A stretch of DNA of 64,000 nucleotides from Nepenthes gracilis (GCA_033239525.1 BSYO01000020.1:12581546-12645545), one strand, 5' to 3'. Shown: positions 11,091 to 22,808, numbered from the stretch's first letter. Program-made: numbers and translations. Notes: generated by a model not told the origin, from the letters alone.

Positions 11091-12612
11091 CTATCTAAAA
11101 TATTAATCATCTTATTACCCTTACAATAATATTTAAACTTTCAATCATAATTTTTTATATTTTATCTTCTTTTAAATTTAATTGTATTTCCGGCCATTGA
11201 ATTTTGATACACAAAGACTCATCTAATATTAATTCAGTTAGAGGGGTTTATAATTTATTTGACCTAACTCACTAATTAATCTAGATTTAAGTTAATGGCC
11301 CAAGTTTTTAACCCAATTTATCGACCCAAAATTTCTAAACTTATTAGCCTAAAGATCAGTCCAATTATAAGATTATAAACTGAAAAGTAGTTAATAATAA
11401 TTATTGATACTAATTTGTCAATTTTATTTTCTAAAAAAATATTTTGGATATTACACTTTTACTCTCCTCTTTTGTTTTCGTGCACATTATTATATATGTT
11501 AATTTTATGTATTCTAAAATATTGTCGAACATAAATGATAATGTTTGACTGCATGTACGTTATATATGTTAAATTGTATATGTTCTAAAAGGTATGATTG
11601 AATTGTTTATGAAGGAATTATGATCGAAAACTTTGAAGTTATATTATATATGTGATAGAAATTTTGTGAAAGCTTAAGTTTTGAGAACCTGAAAACATAT
11701 GATTCCTGATTAAGGATAAGAAAGGGGATCTTCTGCAATTAAGCGACGGATTTCTGACATGGGCTTCGGCCACGAGTTTTTGACTACAAGTTTCGGCTAT
11801 GAATCGTTCTCCTAGAGTGAAAATTATGAAAATTTCGGGTTAAAAAGTAGAATTCTCCAAAAAAAAAAAAAAAAAGAGATTAAGAACTATGACCAAAGAT
11901 GTTCATTAGATTATATATTTTAACTTGCCTTAATATAATTTGATCAGATAAGAAATTATGAATAAAATAAAGGAATTGGATGGCTTTATGAAAGTTCAAC
12001 TTTTCATGCATGTTTTGAAAACTAGTCATTGTTACTTCTTTCCGCACATATTTATATGTATATATGTCATTATATTTAGAATATGAATTGCATGTTCTTA
12101 GATATTTATTTTTGTACATTGTTAAACTTTAACTTACTCTTACTATTTTTTCTCCTTCCAGATAAGTATGAGTTGCACCCGTTGAGGTAAGGTAGAAGAT
12201 TTAAATCAGCCAGACATTGAAGACGATGACAAATGATATTATGGACTTACTTTTGTCGCCTTAAGCTTTCTGATGGATAATGTTGTATTTCTATTGGATT
12301 TTGTTTATAAATGTATACATATGATGAGGATGATATAACCATAGCATAGTTTCCGCCATATCGATAAATGTTTATACTTCTGCAGATTTTCTTATGGATA
12401 TTTGGGTATCTAGTGGCATCTGTTTGAACTAACGTCGTACCAGAGTTATGACGTTGGCGTCATGTGTAGTTTTGTGGCTTTTGGATCTTGTGATATGCTT
12501 GTGGATTTGGATGTTGTGTTGTACAGGATATTTACAAGTTTTTTTATATTTGACCAACGTCTGTATTACGATCGGATTCTTGCAGATTTTTTATTTGAAT
12601 ACGAGACGTCAC

Positions 12613-14472
12613 ATAGTCCAACTCATTTGGTCAAAATAATAGATTTTCAATCGTTTTTCAAGCATTCGATATGCTATATAATTTTATCAATTTATTATAA
12701 AAAATTAATTTTCCAATGGATTTTATAATTTCATCGAAAAATAATCTTTACGAATGAAATTTCTTTTATGGCTCACTAAGTAATTTAAGCCCGAATTTTT
12801 AGCCCAATTAGGAAATTATATACCCAAACTATCACTAAAATAGTCAAACAATTATCAAAACTAATTAGGCAACTTATTTTTATATAATAATAAAATCGAA
12901 AGCACCCAAGATGCTACATGTCGACCATCAAACGAAATCAGGTGCCAAAGACATCACTAATCGATTACAAGAGATGAGGTTGGTGAGCATCTATGAATGA
13001 AGTTTTGTCTAGTAACTAATGGTGATTGCTCAAATTGTTGCTGATTGGTGACATAATTAATAGGCAACAGTCTCATAATTAGGTTGAAATTCTCGTTAGT
13101 TGATTTTGCTGGCCGATAGTGAGAAAGAAATAAACAAGCTTCAAAAGATAATTTCCATTTCCACAAAGAATGTTTTCTTCAAAATTTTAAGCTCAAGTTT
13201 TCATTTGACAAACGAAAAAAGGTTTTTCTGTGCACATGTATGGGCAAAATTTAGGAAATGTGAATAAGATTTGTCAACATGAGCCAAATACAAGAAAATC
13301 AACCAAACTTAAAGTATGATGTCCCAAAAAAGCTGTGCCTGTTAGAAACAAAATAGCCTGAATAATTTGATTTGGTTGGCCCAAAACTTTTAAGGATTTA
13401 GTCAATATATATATCAATACTATATAAAAATACTACAAAAAATAAGACCTGACTAATTTTGAGCCATGCATGATCACAGGTAAAAGTAATCTGTTTGAAC
13501 TGAATTAGATCAATTTTTGTTTTTTTTTTTTTGTAAATATATAAGCAAATTTCAATTTTAATTAAATTTCAATTTAAAAAATTTCTTAATATATTATAAA
13601 TTTTGTATAATTAAAAAAATTTTATCATATTATTTATTTAAATACATATACTTAGAAAATTTTGAATCTATCTATTATAAATTCAAAAATATTTATATTT
13701 TAGATGCTTTTAAATAAACATAAAATTTTAAATAAAAATATTCAAAAGTAAAAAAAAAAAAAATCAACTATTTCAACTGAACTTGTCTTATTTTAATTAT
13801 AAATAAGTATAGTTATAATTTTTTACTTGGCCCAATTTAGTGCACAAAATTTTCCTCGAATCTCAGCCTATTCCTCATCTAAATGTTATTTTGATCAACT
13901 GTATGATTTATACATTTAATATATTGATCCAAATGAAATAAAATAATAATAAAATAATAATAAATAACATATTTTTTGATTTGTGAGAATAATAGTATTG
14001 CATTGGAGTGAAAATTGATTAAGATTCTCAATTTGAGATTCCTGATGCATACTATCAAATTGAAGTCAAAGTGGATATTTCTTATGCAGTATTTCTAATT
14101 TTAATAAAAAATCAAAAAAATAATATTATCATAAATACGGACCCCCCACACACACACACATATATTAAAGTTGTCTTACCTATAAAAAAAAACATAGAAT
14201 TTTTAAAATAATCACGTATACCATAAATACAGTTAATTTTGTTTGCAAGTCCAAAGATGATATTTTTTTTCATAAAAGAGGGTGTTCGATTTTGAGGCAA
14301 AAAGAGTCATTTGAAGGGACCAGGGTTGGGTGTTAGATCTTTGGCAAGGAACAGAACTATGGGGGTCCATTTGAAGTTTAAGCATACAAATAGTAAAGTT
14401 TTTACTGAAGTCACATACTAAGTTAAACAAATTATTTAGGTCCAAAAACAAGCATCATATGACATGGCAAAA
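12613..14472. other. AT-rich spacer shared by copies I, II and III
   Basis: No convincing coding sequence. It is conserved with 53333-55258 and partly with 32520-34270, including AAGCACCCAAGATGCTACAT and GAAGTTTTGTCTAGTAACTA. Near 14270-14400 lies a segment (TTCGATTTTGAGGCAAAAAG) related to the starts of the tandem units at 36973 and 41769. On the minus strand this segment lies downstream of the CaaX gene and may be its 3' untranslated region. Confidence 0.6.
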
Positions 14473-15135
14473 TTAACCACATAATTTATTGACACACTTG
14501 ACACGGCGCAAAATAGGACAACAACACACACCTCTAATTAGTTTGGAGCTTTCACCATTCTGATTTCCAACTTGAGTATCATAGTTATTCATTCCCACTG
14601 TTGTGCGTAATGGTTGTTTAAGATGCTCCGGTACCGGTATTGCTTGGGAGCACGTAATGAATGAAGGTTCCCCTGTATAATAAGATGGTTCAGTATTGCT
14701 TACCGGTTGTCCAATAATAATTGTTGGGGGCTCCGGTGTTGCTTGGGGGAACGTAACGAATGAAGGTTTAGGTGCTCCTGGCTCCAGTATTGCTTCTGGT
14801 TTTGGGTTAGGTGCTTTTCCATTTGTGTTCATCCTGTCAACGAACATGTGATCCGCCACAATAGTATCACTTACATTCATTTCCATGGTATTGCTTTCCC
14901 GTGATACAACAAGATGCTCCGGTACTTCTCGGAACGCTTCCCGCTGTGCTGCTATGTACGGTTGTCTAACAGCAAGATTCTCCTCTATTTCACAAAAGTA
15001 ACATGCCTCTAAAGGTTCAGGTGCTCCTCGCTCCGGTTTTTCTTCTGGTTTTCCTTTAGGTGGTATTCCATTTGTGGTCATCACCTGAACGAACATGCGA
15101 TACGCCACATGAGTATCATTTTCATTCATTCCCAC
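14473..15135 (-). CDS. uncharacterised repeat protein of the CaaX family, paralogue C
   Basis: I do not recognise this protein. The open frame has 220 codons and no clear signal peptide or membrane segment. It holds two clear imperfect repeats of about 40 residues: MNENDTHVAYRMFVQVMTTN leading to PERGAPEP, and MNVSDTIVADHMFVDRMNTN leading to EPGAPKP. A third, cut-down repeat begins MNNYDTQV. Spacers carry PEHL motifs. The C-terminus reads GVCCCPIL and then runs on for nine residues, whereas its paralogues stop exactly after CCCSIL or HHCSIL. The stop has therefore been lost and the CaaX box is no longer terminal. A possible splice donor (GAG/GTAAGC) lies just upstream near 15167, so the start methionine is uncertain. 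It may be a decaying copy. Confidence 0.45.
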   Translation of the reverse strand: MGMNENDTHVAYRMFVQVMTTNGIPPKGKPEEKPERGAPEPLEACYFCEIEENLAVRQPYIAAQREAFREVPEHLVVSRESNTMEMNVSDTIVADHMFVDRMNTNGKAPNPKPEAILEPGAPKPSFVTFPQATPEPPTIIIGQPVSNTEPSYYTGEPSFITCSQAIPVPEHLKQPLRTTVGMNNYDTQVGNQNGESSKLIRGVCCCPILRRVKCVNKLCG

Positions 15136-15159
15136 TGTATAATAAGATGCTTCGGTATT

Positions 15160-16560
15160 GCTTACCTCACTTCAAACCACACTTCACTGAGAAAGGCGGC
15201 GGCAAGAGGCTTGAGAGTGTTAGAGGAATAGGGATTAGGTTTCGAAAAAGTGAGAGAGGAAGTAGACAAGGTACATATGAATAAAAAAAATGAGCATATA
15301 TTCAAAATAACAACAAAATTTCATTACCTACTATTCAACCTCGCAGATTGTCGTAACCAAAAGTGAGATTCTAGGTGAGCAAGGTTGTTGATGAGTAGCA
15401 ATGACGGCTCTCCAGTAGTTTGCCATTCGAAGGAGTGAGATCCATAGAGAGAGGCGACGGCGAGAGGCTTGTGAAAGCAAGGACTAGAGATTAGGGCTTC
15501 AGAAAGTGAGACAAAATAAAGGAGACATCGGATATTTGAATTTTTTTTTATTTTCAAGTTTAATCGCAGCCATCTATGTGCCTCATAATCAATGGCCCAA
15601 ATTTTCAAATAATGTAAGCTGTCAAATCAAAAATTTAAATGGATGGCCTAGATTAAAAAATATAACTTCAGATCTGGGCCGTCGGCTAATAGACGGCTCG
15701 GATCCATAAAAATAACTAACTAAAAAAAACATTTGAACTGAGCAGATGGATAACGGACGGCTAGATCTATTCACAAAAATAATTTAAAAAAAGAAAGACA
15801 TACGAAATCATAAAAATTTTTCGAATGAAACTGACGGCCCAGGGTAGAAAAGCAGGATCTTACTTGGCCTAATTTTCTTGACGTTAAGTAAAATCATGAA
15901 AATTTTCCGAAACTCCAAACCTCATTTCACAGAGAGATGCAACGGCGAGAAGCGTGAGAGAGTGAGAGGATTACAGATTAGGGTCTGAGAAAGTCTGAGA
16001 GAAAGCAGATGAGGTATATATGAACACACAAAAGAGAGCATATATTCCAAATAATAACAAAACCTTATTACCTGCTATTCAACCTCACCAAATACCCTAG
16101 CCAAAAGGGAGATCCGGGGAGAAAAAGGTTGCTAGTGAGCAGTGGCGACAGTTCCCTGGCCGTTTGCCATCTGAAGCAGTGAGGTTCACAAGAGCAGCAA
16201 CAGTGAGAGGTTTGAGAGAGAGAGAGGATTAGGGTTTTAAAAAGCGAGAGATAGAGCAAACGAGGCATCTGGTATTCATGTTCTTTTAAATAGACAGTCC
16301 CGATTAGAAAATCAAACATTAGATCTGGGCCATCGATTAATGAATGGCCCAAATCCGTCCAAGTAGCTAATTAAAAAAATATAAGTTTTGATCTGGGATA
16401 TCGATGAACGGACGGTCCAGATCCATTCGCATACATAATTTTAAAAAAATAAATTTTTGATGGACGACTCATATTTTTTCAAATAATTAATTAAAAAAAT
16501 AACTAATTTTTGATTTCAATCGTCTGTTAATGAACGACTTGGATCCATTCATATAAATAA
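15160..16560 (-). promoter_or_regulatory. two promoter or first-exon-like modules upstream of paralogue C
   Basis: Two related modules face the minus strand (about 15170-15750 and 15890-16400). Read on the minus strand each has palindromic GATCTGGGCC/GGCCCAGATC-type motifs, then a CT-rich leader with AACCCTAATCC (a full telo box AAACCCTAA at 16229-16237), then an open frame of about 94 codons ending RLNSR followed at once by GTAATG/GTAATA, a possible splice donor. TGGGCC (site II-like) plus telo box is a known pairing in plant promoters of translation and growth genes. No ATG-led product is recognised, so this may be 5' leader and intron rather than coding. Confidence 0.45.
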
Positions 16561-16611
16561 TTTGAAAATATATATATACAAAATCTCAACGGCAGATATC
16601 ATCCAACGGAG

Positions 16612-16690
16612 ATGGAGAGAGAGAGAGAGCGGGACACAGAGAAAATAAAAAAGAGAAAAAAGATTAGGAGACGGGAGAGAGAGAAAGTCA
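16612..16690. repeat. GA-rich low-complexity tract
   Basis: GAGAGAGAGAGCGGGACACAG and a second GA run flank AAATAAAAAAGAG. Copy III has longer GA runs at 61343-61435. It lies just outside the 3' end of the minus-strand LTR. Confidence 0.7.
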
Positions 16691-16711
16691 TTATTCTTTT
16701 ATTATTTTTAT

Positions 16712-17665
16712 TGATAAGTCCTGAATCCAAGTTTCAAACAGATTTGGGTCGAATTGTTCCTCGGATTTAGGTTTCGTTCATTGAATCATGGATCTTGCAT
16801 ACCCCAACTTCAAATAAGAGGTCAGGGGATTGCGAAATTTGATCCCATTAAAAATATTACGATACTCAAGTAAGTAAACAGCCTTTTAAAAATAAGAAGG
16901 AGAATACAGAGAATGCAGAAATGCTAGATCAGAGCGTGTATATAGACGTAGGTGGGGTATGCACCCATAGATAGAGTGGCTTTAGATGCTCGTGGAGAAT
17001 CGTTTTCCTAAGTTCTGAGTTCATAGAGAACTAGTAATAGAGATAGAGAGAGCGTTGGGATGCTCGAGATTTATAGAACCTTTGAAAATTTGAGTTTGCT
17101 TGAGGGCTTTAGTGGAAAAGAAAAGGTGTGCCTTTGGAGTGAATTTTCATGGCCTTTTATAGCCATAACCCCTTGGCTTCCTTCCTTATGCAGCGAGGCT
17201 GGATGCCCGATTTCTGTAGAGAATCGTTGCTTTTCCTGCACCGGCGTGAGCACCATTCCTGACTGTAATGGTAAAGGAGTTGGATCTCCTACCTTCTACG
17301 CATGATAACCGTTAGAGTTTCCAGCCAATTGTGTGTGGATTTTAACGCCTTCATCCCGAGATGTACTTTGGAGATGCAGAAAATTATGGCAGATGACCGT
17401 TAGTGCTTGAAGATGGACACGTGGGCCAATTTAGGCTTGAGCCGCATTTGCCCTGGGCCTTAACTAATCTACTTGCCGCTTCACCGGTAAACGGAAGCAT
17501 TAACTGCCCTGAGCTCAGATTGGCCGTCGTAATCTTAGGAATCTACCCACCCACTTGGTTCTCATCCGGTCAACAGTAACGCTGACCGTCTAGGTAGAAA
17601 TGGGTCATTGAAAATTTGGGCTATTTTCTCATTTGTGGACCAATCTGCTACTAGTGTTCCCATCA
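16712..17665 (-). repeat. 954-bp LTR of the first Tat-like family
   Basis: On the minus strand it starts TGATGGGAACACTAGTAGCA and ends ACTTATCA. The copy at 61459-62412 has the same length of 954 bp, and the plus-strand LTR at 1183 is related over its start and end. A TATA box lies inside. On its upstream side (17666 onward) there is an AT-rich block rather than a polypurine tract, so the junction with the gag remnant is rearranged. Confidence 0.75.
17155..17161 (-). promoter_or_regulatory. TATA box of the 954-bp LTR
   Basis: Minus strand reads GGCTATAAAAGGCC about 505 bp into the LTR. The same site is present in copy III at 61902-61908. Confidence 0.6.
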
Positions 17666-18055
17666 ATTATTATTATTATTATTAAAATATTTTATCATAT
17701 TTATTATTATTTATTCAATAAAATTATTATTTATTTAATAATATTAATATTATTCTTACTTATTATTACTAAATGTTAAATTTCATAATACTTCGATAAA
17801 GGACGTAAGCCACATAGGGCCAATTTCATTTCCAACTTGGGAGACGATTTTCTTCCTTGTTATTGTTGTTATCATACATCTATATATATTTTAATTAAAA
17901 TCTGCCTAATTCAAAAATATAATGATTCCATCTATTAACTTATCAATTCCATGGCCCATTAATTTCTCTAAACTTAATTCAATTGCCCAAGTGCATAATC
18001 TCAATCCATCAATCAAAACATTTCACCTCATTAGGTCCATAAAAATAAATATCTG
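17666..18055. other. AT-rich block between LTR and gag remnant
   Basis: Starts with an ATT array and contains GGCCAATTTCATTTCCAACT near 17818 and ATGGCCCATTAATTTCTCTA near 17951. The first part also flanks the left side of the element at 20497-32332 (20345-20405) and the second part flanks its right side (32368-32420). So this block shows what that element's insertion site looked like when uninterrupted. No gene. Confidence 0.6.
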
Positions 18056-20030
18056 CTTGTTTTTCAAATGATCAGCAAAGGTGGTGAGGAGTCACCTTCC
18101 TAAGATGACATTGTAAATGAACGGTAGGTTGACGACGAGGAATGTCAGCTCTCACGTAACAATACACGGGTAGGATCCCATGATGACTTCCAATCTGGAA
18201 CCCCATTTGTCAGACGGGAACGAGTTCGTTGTCCAGACTATATAGAATATCTTCGGCCGCTCTCATTTGATTCTTTCTCTACCCAAGTTTAAAGAAGACA
18301 TCAAGACACATCAAATTTGGCGAGCTTTCATTATCAAGAAAACTAATTAACTAGCAAGTCAATTGTACCAACCGAGACGATGGCTAACACAACAAGAAGA
18401 TAAGAATGAGGAGAGGTTACATGCCTCACATCATCACTACTAATGCTAATGACATCCCTGGCCAGTGCTCTTGGCCAGCTCAGTTAAAATCTTGTTGATC
18501 ACGTTGGTGGCAGTGCAGTTCCTCGGTGGCTTGCTCGCTTTGCCTTCGGAAGCTCCAGGAGCGTTCCCTGAGCCCTTCAAGAACCGTTTTAGATGTTTGT
18601 AGCGGATTAGGTTCTCTATCTCTTGTTGTAGGGTTCGACAGTCCTCCGTGGAATGCCTCGGAGACCAGTGGTATTGCTAGTACTTCATCTGGTCTCTATC
18701 ATCAAGGTTTTTTGGCGTTTTGAGCCATTTCAAGAACTTCTCGTCCCTAATCTGCTTTAGGATATTCGAGCAGATGTCATTCATCGGTGTCAGCGCCGTC
18801 GGCCTGTACTCCCTCTCGGAACCTGGCTTTGGCCGCAGCTGCTTGCGACACTCCTAGAAGCTACTACCTTCTACGTTCCTCTTCTTCCCAGCAACTGGCC
18901 CAAGTCCTTCCAATGGACAATCCGCGTGTTCAAAATGGTCCGCATCATTGGCCTCATCGGTCAAGATGTAGGTCTTTGCAATGGCCATAGCTTCTTAGAA
19001 GGATTAAGGAATTGGTGTGCCAGTAGCTTAAAGAAGTCCCTAATTGCCAACGTGGAGCTGAAGGTGATGAACTACATCTCATCGGAGAGCTGGAAAGTCC
19101 GACGGGCCTTAGTGATATCGAATAGAGTTAGGCTATCAAAGTCCTGCGGGTCCCTAACTGCCAACAGTCTATGCAAGCTGGCTCAAGAAGCAGTCGACAA
19201 GCTTGTCGAGATATCGAATAGAGTTAGGCTAAAGGCCATGGAACTAGGGCAGAGCATCCCCTTTGAGGATAAGGGGGAAACATAAGCTCATCACGGCCAC
19301 GCTTGGCCCGTGGAGGGACAGGTGGGCACAAAAGAAGTCAAGTGGTCCAACGAGTCTGCACTTCCGCTGTACCCGACCAATGTCGGCATTTTGAACTTGA
19401 GTGGAAGCGGCTCAATCCGAATGTCCATAGCAAAGGATGACCGCCGTAGGTCGAGCGTGGATCGTCCGGACTTCCCCTTGTACAAGTGGTTCCATACCTT
19501 TTCCACCCCCTCTATCCGCGGGATGGGCTCACCTCTCTTCACGTTCATGAAGTGGCGGAGTTCCAAATTATCCTACAAGCCACCTGGACGTTGCGGCTGC
19601 CGCATGAGGTGGCTGTGCATTGCACAAACATGCAGCTAAGGGCCTCCTATCGTTGCTGGAGTTATAGGTGTTTCGTCACTCTAAGCTTTCCGCCGGCTTA
19701 TCCGGGCAAAGGAGGCTCCTAGCCGTCGTATGGGCCCAACTTCCATAGGCCACCCGGGCATCAACGTCATTAGGACAATTTGATCTTCCCTTGGGGGCTC
19801 ATGCACGGTGCCTTGCTTGCCTGGAGGATAACTCCCAGCACACCAGGGGAGGAGCCCACATTCATTGCGTTCCCGTCCGAGCGCACAGCACATGAAGCAT
19901 TAGCTGCATGTCGCCTACCACGGTGGCCAGCTTGTGAACGTCGAGCTTTGGCCACACGCCGGCATGGCCACCCACTGAGGGGTCATTGCCATGGGCGATG
20001 GGTCTCTTGCTGAGACCCGGACCCAGGGTA
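18056..20030 (-). pseudogene. gag: gag and protease-region remnant
   Basis: Minus-strand pieces align with the gag-protease part of the younger element. 19566-19291 reads RHFMNVKRGEPIPRIEGVEK and then LPLKFKMPTLVGYSGSADSL, matching MRDVINARRGTPDPSMEEK and LPNKFKMLVLEGYGESKDPM near 31650. The knuckle and helix region lies near 18520-18620, and a protease end motif near 18090-18180. RT, RNase H and integrase are absent, so pol was deleted between here and the LTR at 16712-17665. Frames are broken throughout. Copy III repeats it from about 62811. Confidence 0.65.
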
Positions 20031-20404
20031 ACATAATTATTTATACATTATTACCATCTCATTTATTATTATTATTATTATTATTATAAACATTTATTAA
20101 TAATTATTACTATTTTCATTTATTATTATTAAATATTGATTTAATAATCTTATTTTTAATACCATTAAATTGATAATTAAATAAAATAGTGTCAAAACAC
20201 TAAAATGTTACTTATATACCCACACATATACACATATTTTGCAGCCTACACTTTTATGTATATAAAAGTTTAATTGAATAAATACCCTCTCTGTTCTTCA
20301 AATTTTCCCCTTTCCCCTTTCCCCTTTCCCTACACAATTAAAGGACGGAATCCAGGTAGGGTTAATTTCATTTCCAATTTGCGAAACAATTTTCTTCCTC
20401 CTCC
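20031..20404. other. AT-rich flank of the younger element
   Basis: Contains short ATT arrays, a CCCTTTCCCC run near 20310-20330 and AATTTCATTTCCAATTTGCG near 20365. The last part belongs to the same block as 17800-17870. No gene. Confidence 0.55.
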
Positions 20405-20407
20405 CCC

Positions 20408-20496
<89 letters not shown>
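20405..20496. repeat. ATT/TTA microsatellite of about 90 bp
   Basis: A nearly pure trinucleotide array with one TAG interruption. It abuts the last base of the minus-strand LTR at 20497. Open frames across it on the minus strand are poly-Asn artefacts. Confidence 0.9.
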
Positions 20497-21798
20497 TGTT
20501 GCGTCCCGAGTGCGGTTGCCGCATTTAATTAGGGAACCTTCGGATTCCCAAGCACGTGGTGGCATCAGGCAAAGGGTCCGGTCTCCGTCTCTATGAACCT
20601 GGACCTGCATAACACAAACAACAAACAAGAGGTTAGGGGTCCGACGGGATTTCTCCCACCACGGCCACTCCGACGCTCAAGTCAGCAAATTTCCGCAATG
20701 AACGAAAATAGCGCACGCTATGAGCGGTGCGCGGATGAATGCTGATAAAACGTGAGAGATGCGTGTATTTTAGTATGGAGAATGCAATGAGTAGGTTATG
20801 GAAGGCCTAGCTTCCTTAGTGCACCGCGAAGGGTGGCTGACTTTCCCGTGGCCTGAGTAGACTTTGGGTTAGCGATTGCGAGCTAGCTCGTGCCAAATGG
20901 AAGTGAGTCTATCCTCAGTTCCAGCTCTTGCTTCCTTGTGAATTCATTCAGAGTATGGGGGATCGGGATTCAAATTTTGGAAGCGGAATCCTTTTCTCAG
21001 CGGGGAGTGGGAGCTCTTATAGGCTCCACCCCAATGGACTCTGGGCGCAAAAATACCCGTTGCGAGGGCTTCCTTGCCTCTGGTCGCTGTCCTGGACCGC
21101 CGGTCATGTCAGCTGTCGTTTTGTCGTGGCTGGCAGGCTCCTGGGCGCTGCTGGCCACGCCTGGTTCCCCTGAGCGAGGATTGGCTAGCTGTCTGCAGGC
21201 GGCTGCTTGGGCCGTTGGCGCTGTGCTAGCCGCTACTCCATTAGCTGACTTTCCGCCTTTCTGTCGGTTTTCTGGCAGCGCATTAATGCGCTGCAGGGTT
21301 TTCATCGTCTTCTTGCCAGTGGGGCGCCACGCGTGTCCCTCGACAGTTGGGCTGGGTTCGTCATCCTTTGTGAGCTCTAACACCCTTCGTGGGCTTCGCC
21401 ATCGTTTCATGGGCCTTGACGAGGGACCCCACACTAGCCCCCCATGGCTGGGCTGGCAAGTGGTTGGGCCTGGCATGTTCCTTGGGCCCATCCTGCAGCT
21501 TCACAGCCTACCTCATGTCGCGCCACCGTTTTTCGTTTTCTGGACTCGCGCGTTCCCCAGGAGATTGCGCAGGCTTTTCAGATGCCGCTATGACTCGTCA
21601 CCCCGTCTGGCGAGATTCACACGCCCTGGGTTGCGTCTGATTAGGGTTCTTTCCTATTCCGTTAAAGACATCCGCTGGTAGACGTGCCAAGCTGGGCAAG
21701 GGAATGGCTCCTCTCTTGTCCATAAATAGGAGGGGCATCCAAGCAAGTGGAGCTCATCCTTTGGCAACCTCTGGAGAAGTAATGAGGAGATTCTGACA
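20497..21798 (-). repeat. 3' LTR (about 1.3 kb)
   Basis: On the minus strand it ends GGGACGCAACA at 20497, matching the 5' LTR remnant end at 32237 over about 100 bp (shared GGAATCCGAAGG and GGAGACCG). The proposed start TGTCAGAATCTCC at 21798 follows the purine-rich GAGGGCGGGGCG, a likely polypurine tract. The start is inferred because the 5' LTR copy is too short to confirm it. Long open frames here on both strands are GC-rich shadows. Confidence 0.55.
21016..21021 (-). promoter_or_regulatory. TATA box of 3' LTR
   Basis: Minus strand reads GGAGCCTATAAGAGCTCCC, about 780 bp into the proposed LTR. The position and direction fit an LTR promoter. Confidence 0.45.
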
Positions 21799-22402
21799 CG
21801 CCCCGCCCTCAACAGGGATCCGAGAAGGAGTTGGATGGATTGGCCGGATGCTCGAAGTTCTTGATGAAGACTATTCTAATTCCCGAGTCGCAGTTTGCTT
21901 TTCATGCTAACAAGAGTGACTCGGCTATTCTGCTGTCGTCGCGCACCTTCTCTTCTGGCCATGGCTCGCATGACGCGGGTCAGAGTCATGGCGGAACCTC
22001 TGCGGGGATGTTTCTCATTGGCGGAGGGTGCCGCAAATGCTTTCCAACTCGCTGGGCTCGAGCGCAGACCGGGGAGAGGTCGAGGCCAGAAACCCAACAA
22101 GGGAGTCGGGAGGTGCCTCCCCTACTTCCCCTGAGGGCTTTCCAGCCTCGGTGCTGATCCCACCCCTATGGATAGCGCTTCGGCGGTTTCCATCTCGGGG
22201 GGTGCTCCTCGTGACTTCCTCCGTTCGCTAGGTGAACTACCGGCGGCTCTTGGCTGCGGGGATCTGATGTAGATCACGTTCTCCAAGCTCATTTGGGGTC
22301 ATCACAAGGGCCCCGGGGCCTCGCACTGTCGTCTTCCTTCATCTTTCTCGTGGCATTATAGCCGTAGATCTTGTACATTGTAAGAAAGCATTGATTAATA
22401 AA
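21722..22402 (+). pseudogene. antisense transcription-unit remnant 1
   Basis: A TATA-like ATAAATA (21722-21728, context GTCCATAAATAGGAGG) is followed about 670 bp later by an AATAAA poly(A) signal (22397-22402, TTAATAAAAGAAG). Between them no frame shows a recognisable domain. The spacing resembles the two better preserved plus-strand units downstream. The TATA box lies inside the proposed 3' LTR, so one of the two assignments may be wrong. Confidence 0.3.
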
Positions 22403-22706
22403 AGAAGTAGCCCTTTTGCTCTCATTTTCTTCTTTCCTTTGTGCATGCTTCTTTTCCTTGCTTGGCGTTTCCTCTCGGTGACCTGTTTTCAGCTTGGTGG
22501 AAGCAGAGGGGTCACTGTTAGCGGTCACATCCCCCGGTGTGACTGGCGCATTTAATGCCTGTATGGTCAGAAGACGTTGCGTCGGGGATTCTTGCCTAGG
22601 AAACGTGCGAGGCTTTACAAGCCTTCCACGTGGAAGGTCCCCGTTGGTTGAGCTCTGGCGCCTTCCGTCCTTTCAGTGCTATCGTTTTTTCAGGAGAAAA
22701 TTTGCC
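22403..22706 (+). promoter_or_regulatory. upstream region of antisense unit 2
   Basis: Non-coding on both strands as far as I can see. It contains CCACGTGG (G-box, near 22649-22656) about 55 bp upstream of the TATA box of the next unit. Confidence 0.35.
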
Positions 22707-22714
22707 TATTTAAA
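22707..22714 (+). promoter_or_regulatory. TATA box of antisense unit 2
   Basis: TATTTAAA in the context TTTGCCTATTTAAACATTCC. The same CCTATTTAAAC precedes antisense unit 3. The distance to the ATG at 22809 is about 95 bp, normal for a plant gene leader. Confidence 0.6.
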
Positions 22715-22808
22715 CATTCCACTTTGCTCTGGAACCTTGCACTTTTCTGCACCTGTGTGCTTACTAGTTATTTGCTTTCTCCGCGCGCGCTTTTTCATTG
22801 CAAAGCTG

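Larger units (their letters stand above)
7365..12612 (+). repeat. long LTR-like block of a second retroelement
   Basis: It begins TGTCACGACCCC, a common start of plant gypsy LTRs, and ends near GAATACGAGACGTCACA. The two ends form an imperfect inverted pair, as LTR ends do. No retroelement coding region is seen inside. It contains an internal tandem repeat (8925-9480), CA-rich low-complexity DNA (9820-10340), a GC-rich part with TC runs and an ATT microsatellite (10640-11090). No target-site duplication is found: 7360-7364 is AGGTA but the right flank reads TAGTC. An alternative right end is GGATATTACA at 11454. The last 0.45 kb is related to 36480-36925. Confidence 0.45.
10640..19258. repeat. 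segmental duplication, copy I
   Basis: From AGAGCTGGCGGCGACGACAG (near 10649) the sequence runs parallel to 51393 onward, through all flanking spacers, the CaaX-type gene, the promoter-like modules, the 954-bp LTR and the gag remnant. Position 64000 corresponds to 19258. Copy III differs by a 3.76-kb CACTA insertion, about 290 bp of extra DNA at 59590-59880 and many small indels. The left boundary lies inside an LTR-like block, so recombination between repeats is a plausible origin. Confidence 0.9.

Noticed and set aside
15324..15608. 94-codon minus-strand frame ending RLNSR, repeated in copy III, as a real protein
   Set aside because: Four related versions exist, but the sequence looks like a CT-rich leader followed by a splice donor and has no known domain. 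I kept it under the promoter-like modules.
20368..20628. Open frame with a run of Asn residues
   Set aside because: It is the ATT microsatellite read on the minus strand plus LTR sequence.
20890..21681. 263-codon plus-strand frame and 164-codon minus-strand frame
   Set aside because: They overlap inside the proposed 3' LTR, have no domain and no promoter of their own, and GC-rich DNA gives long chance frames.
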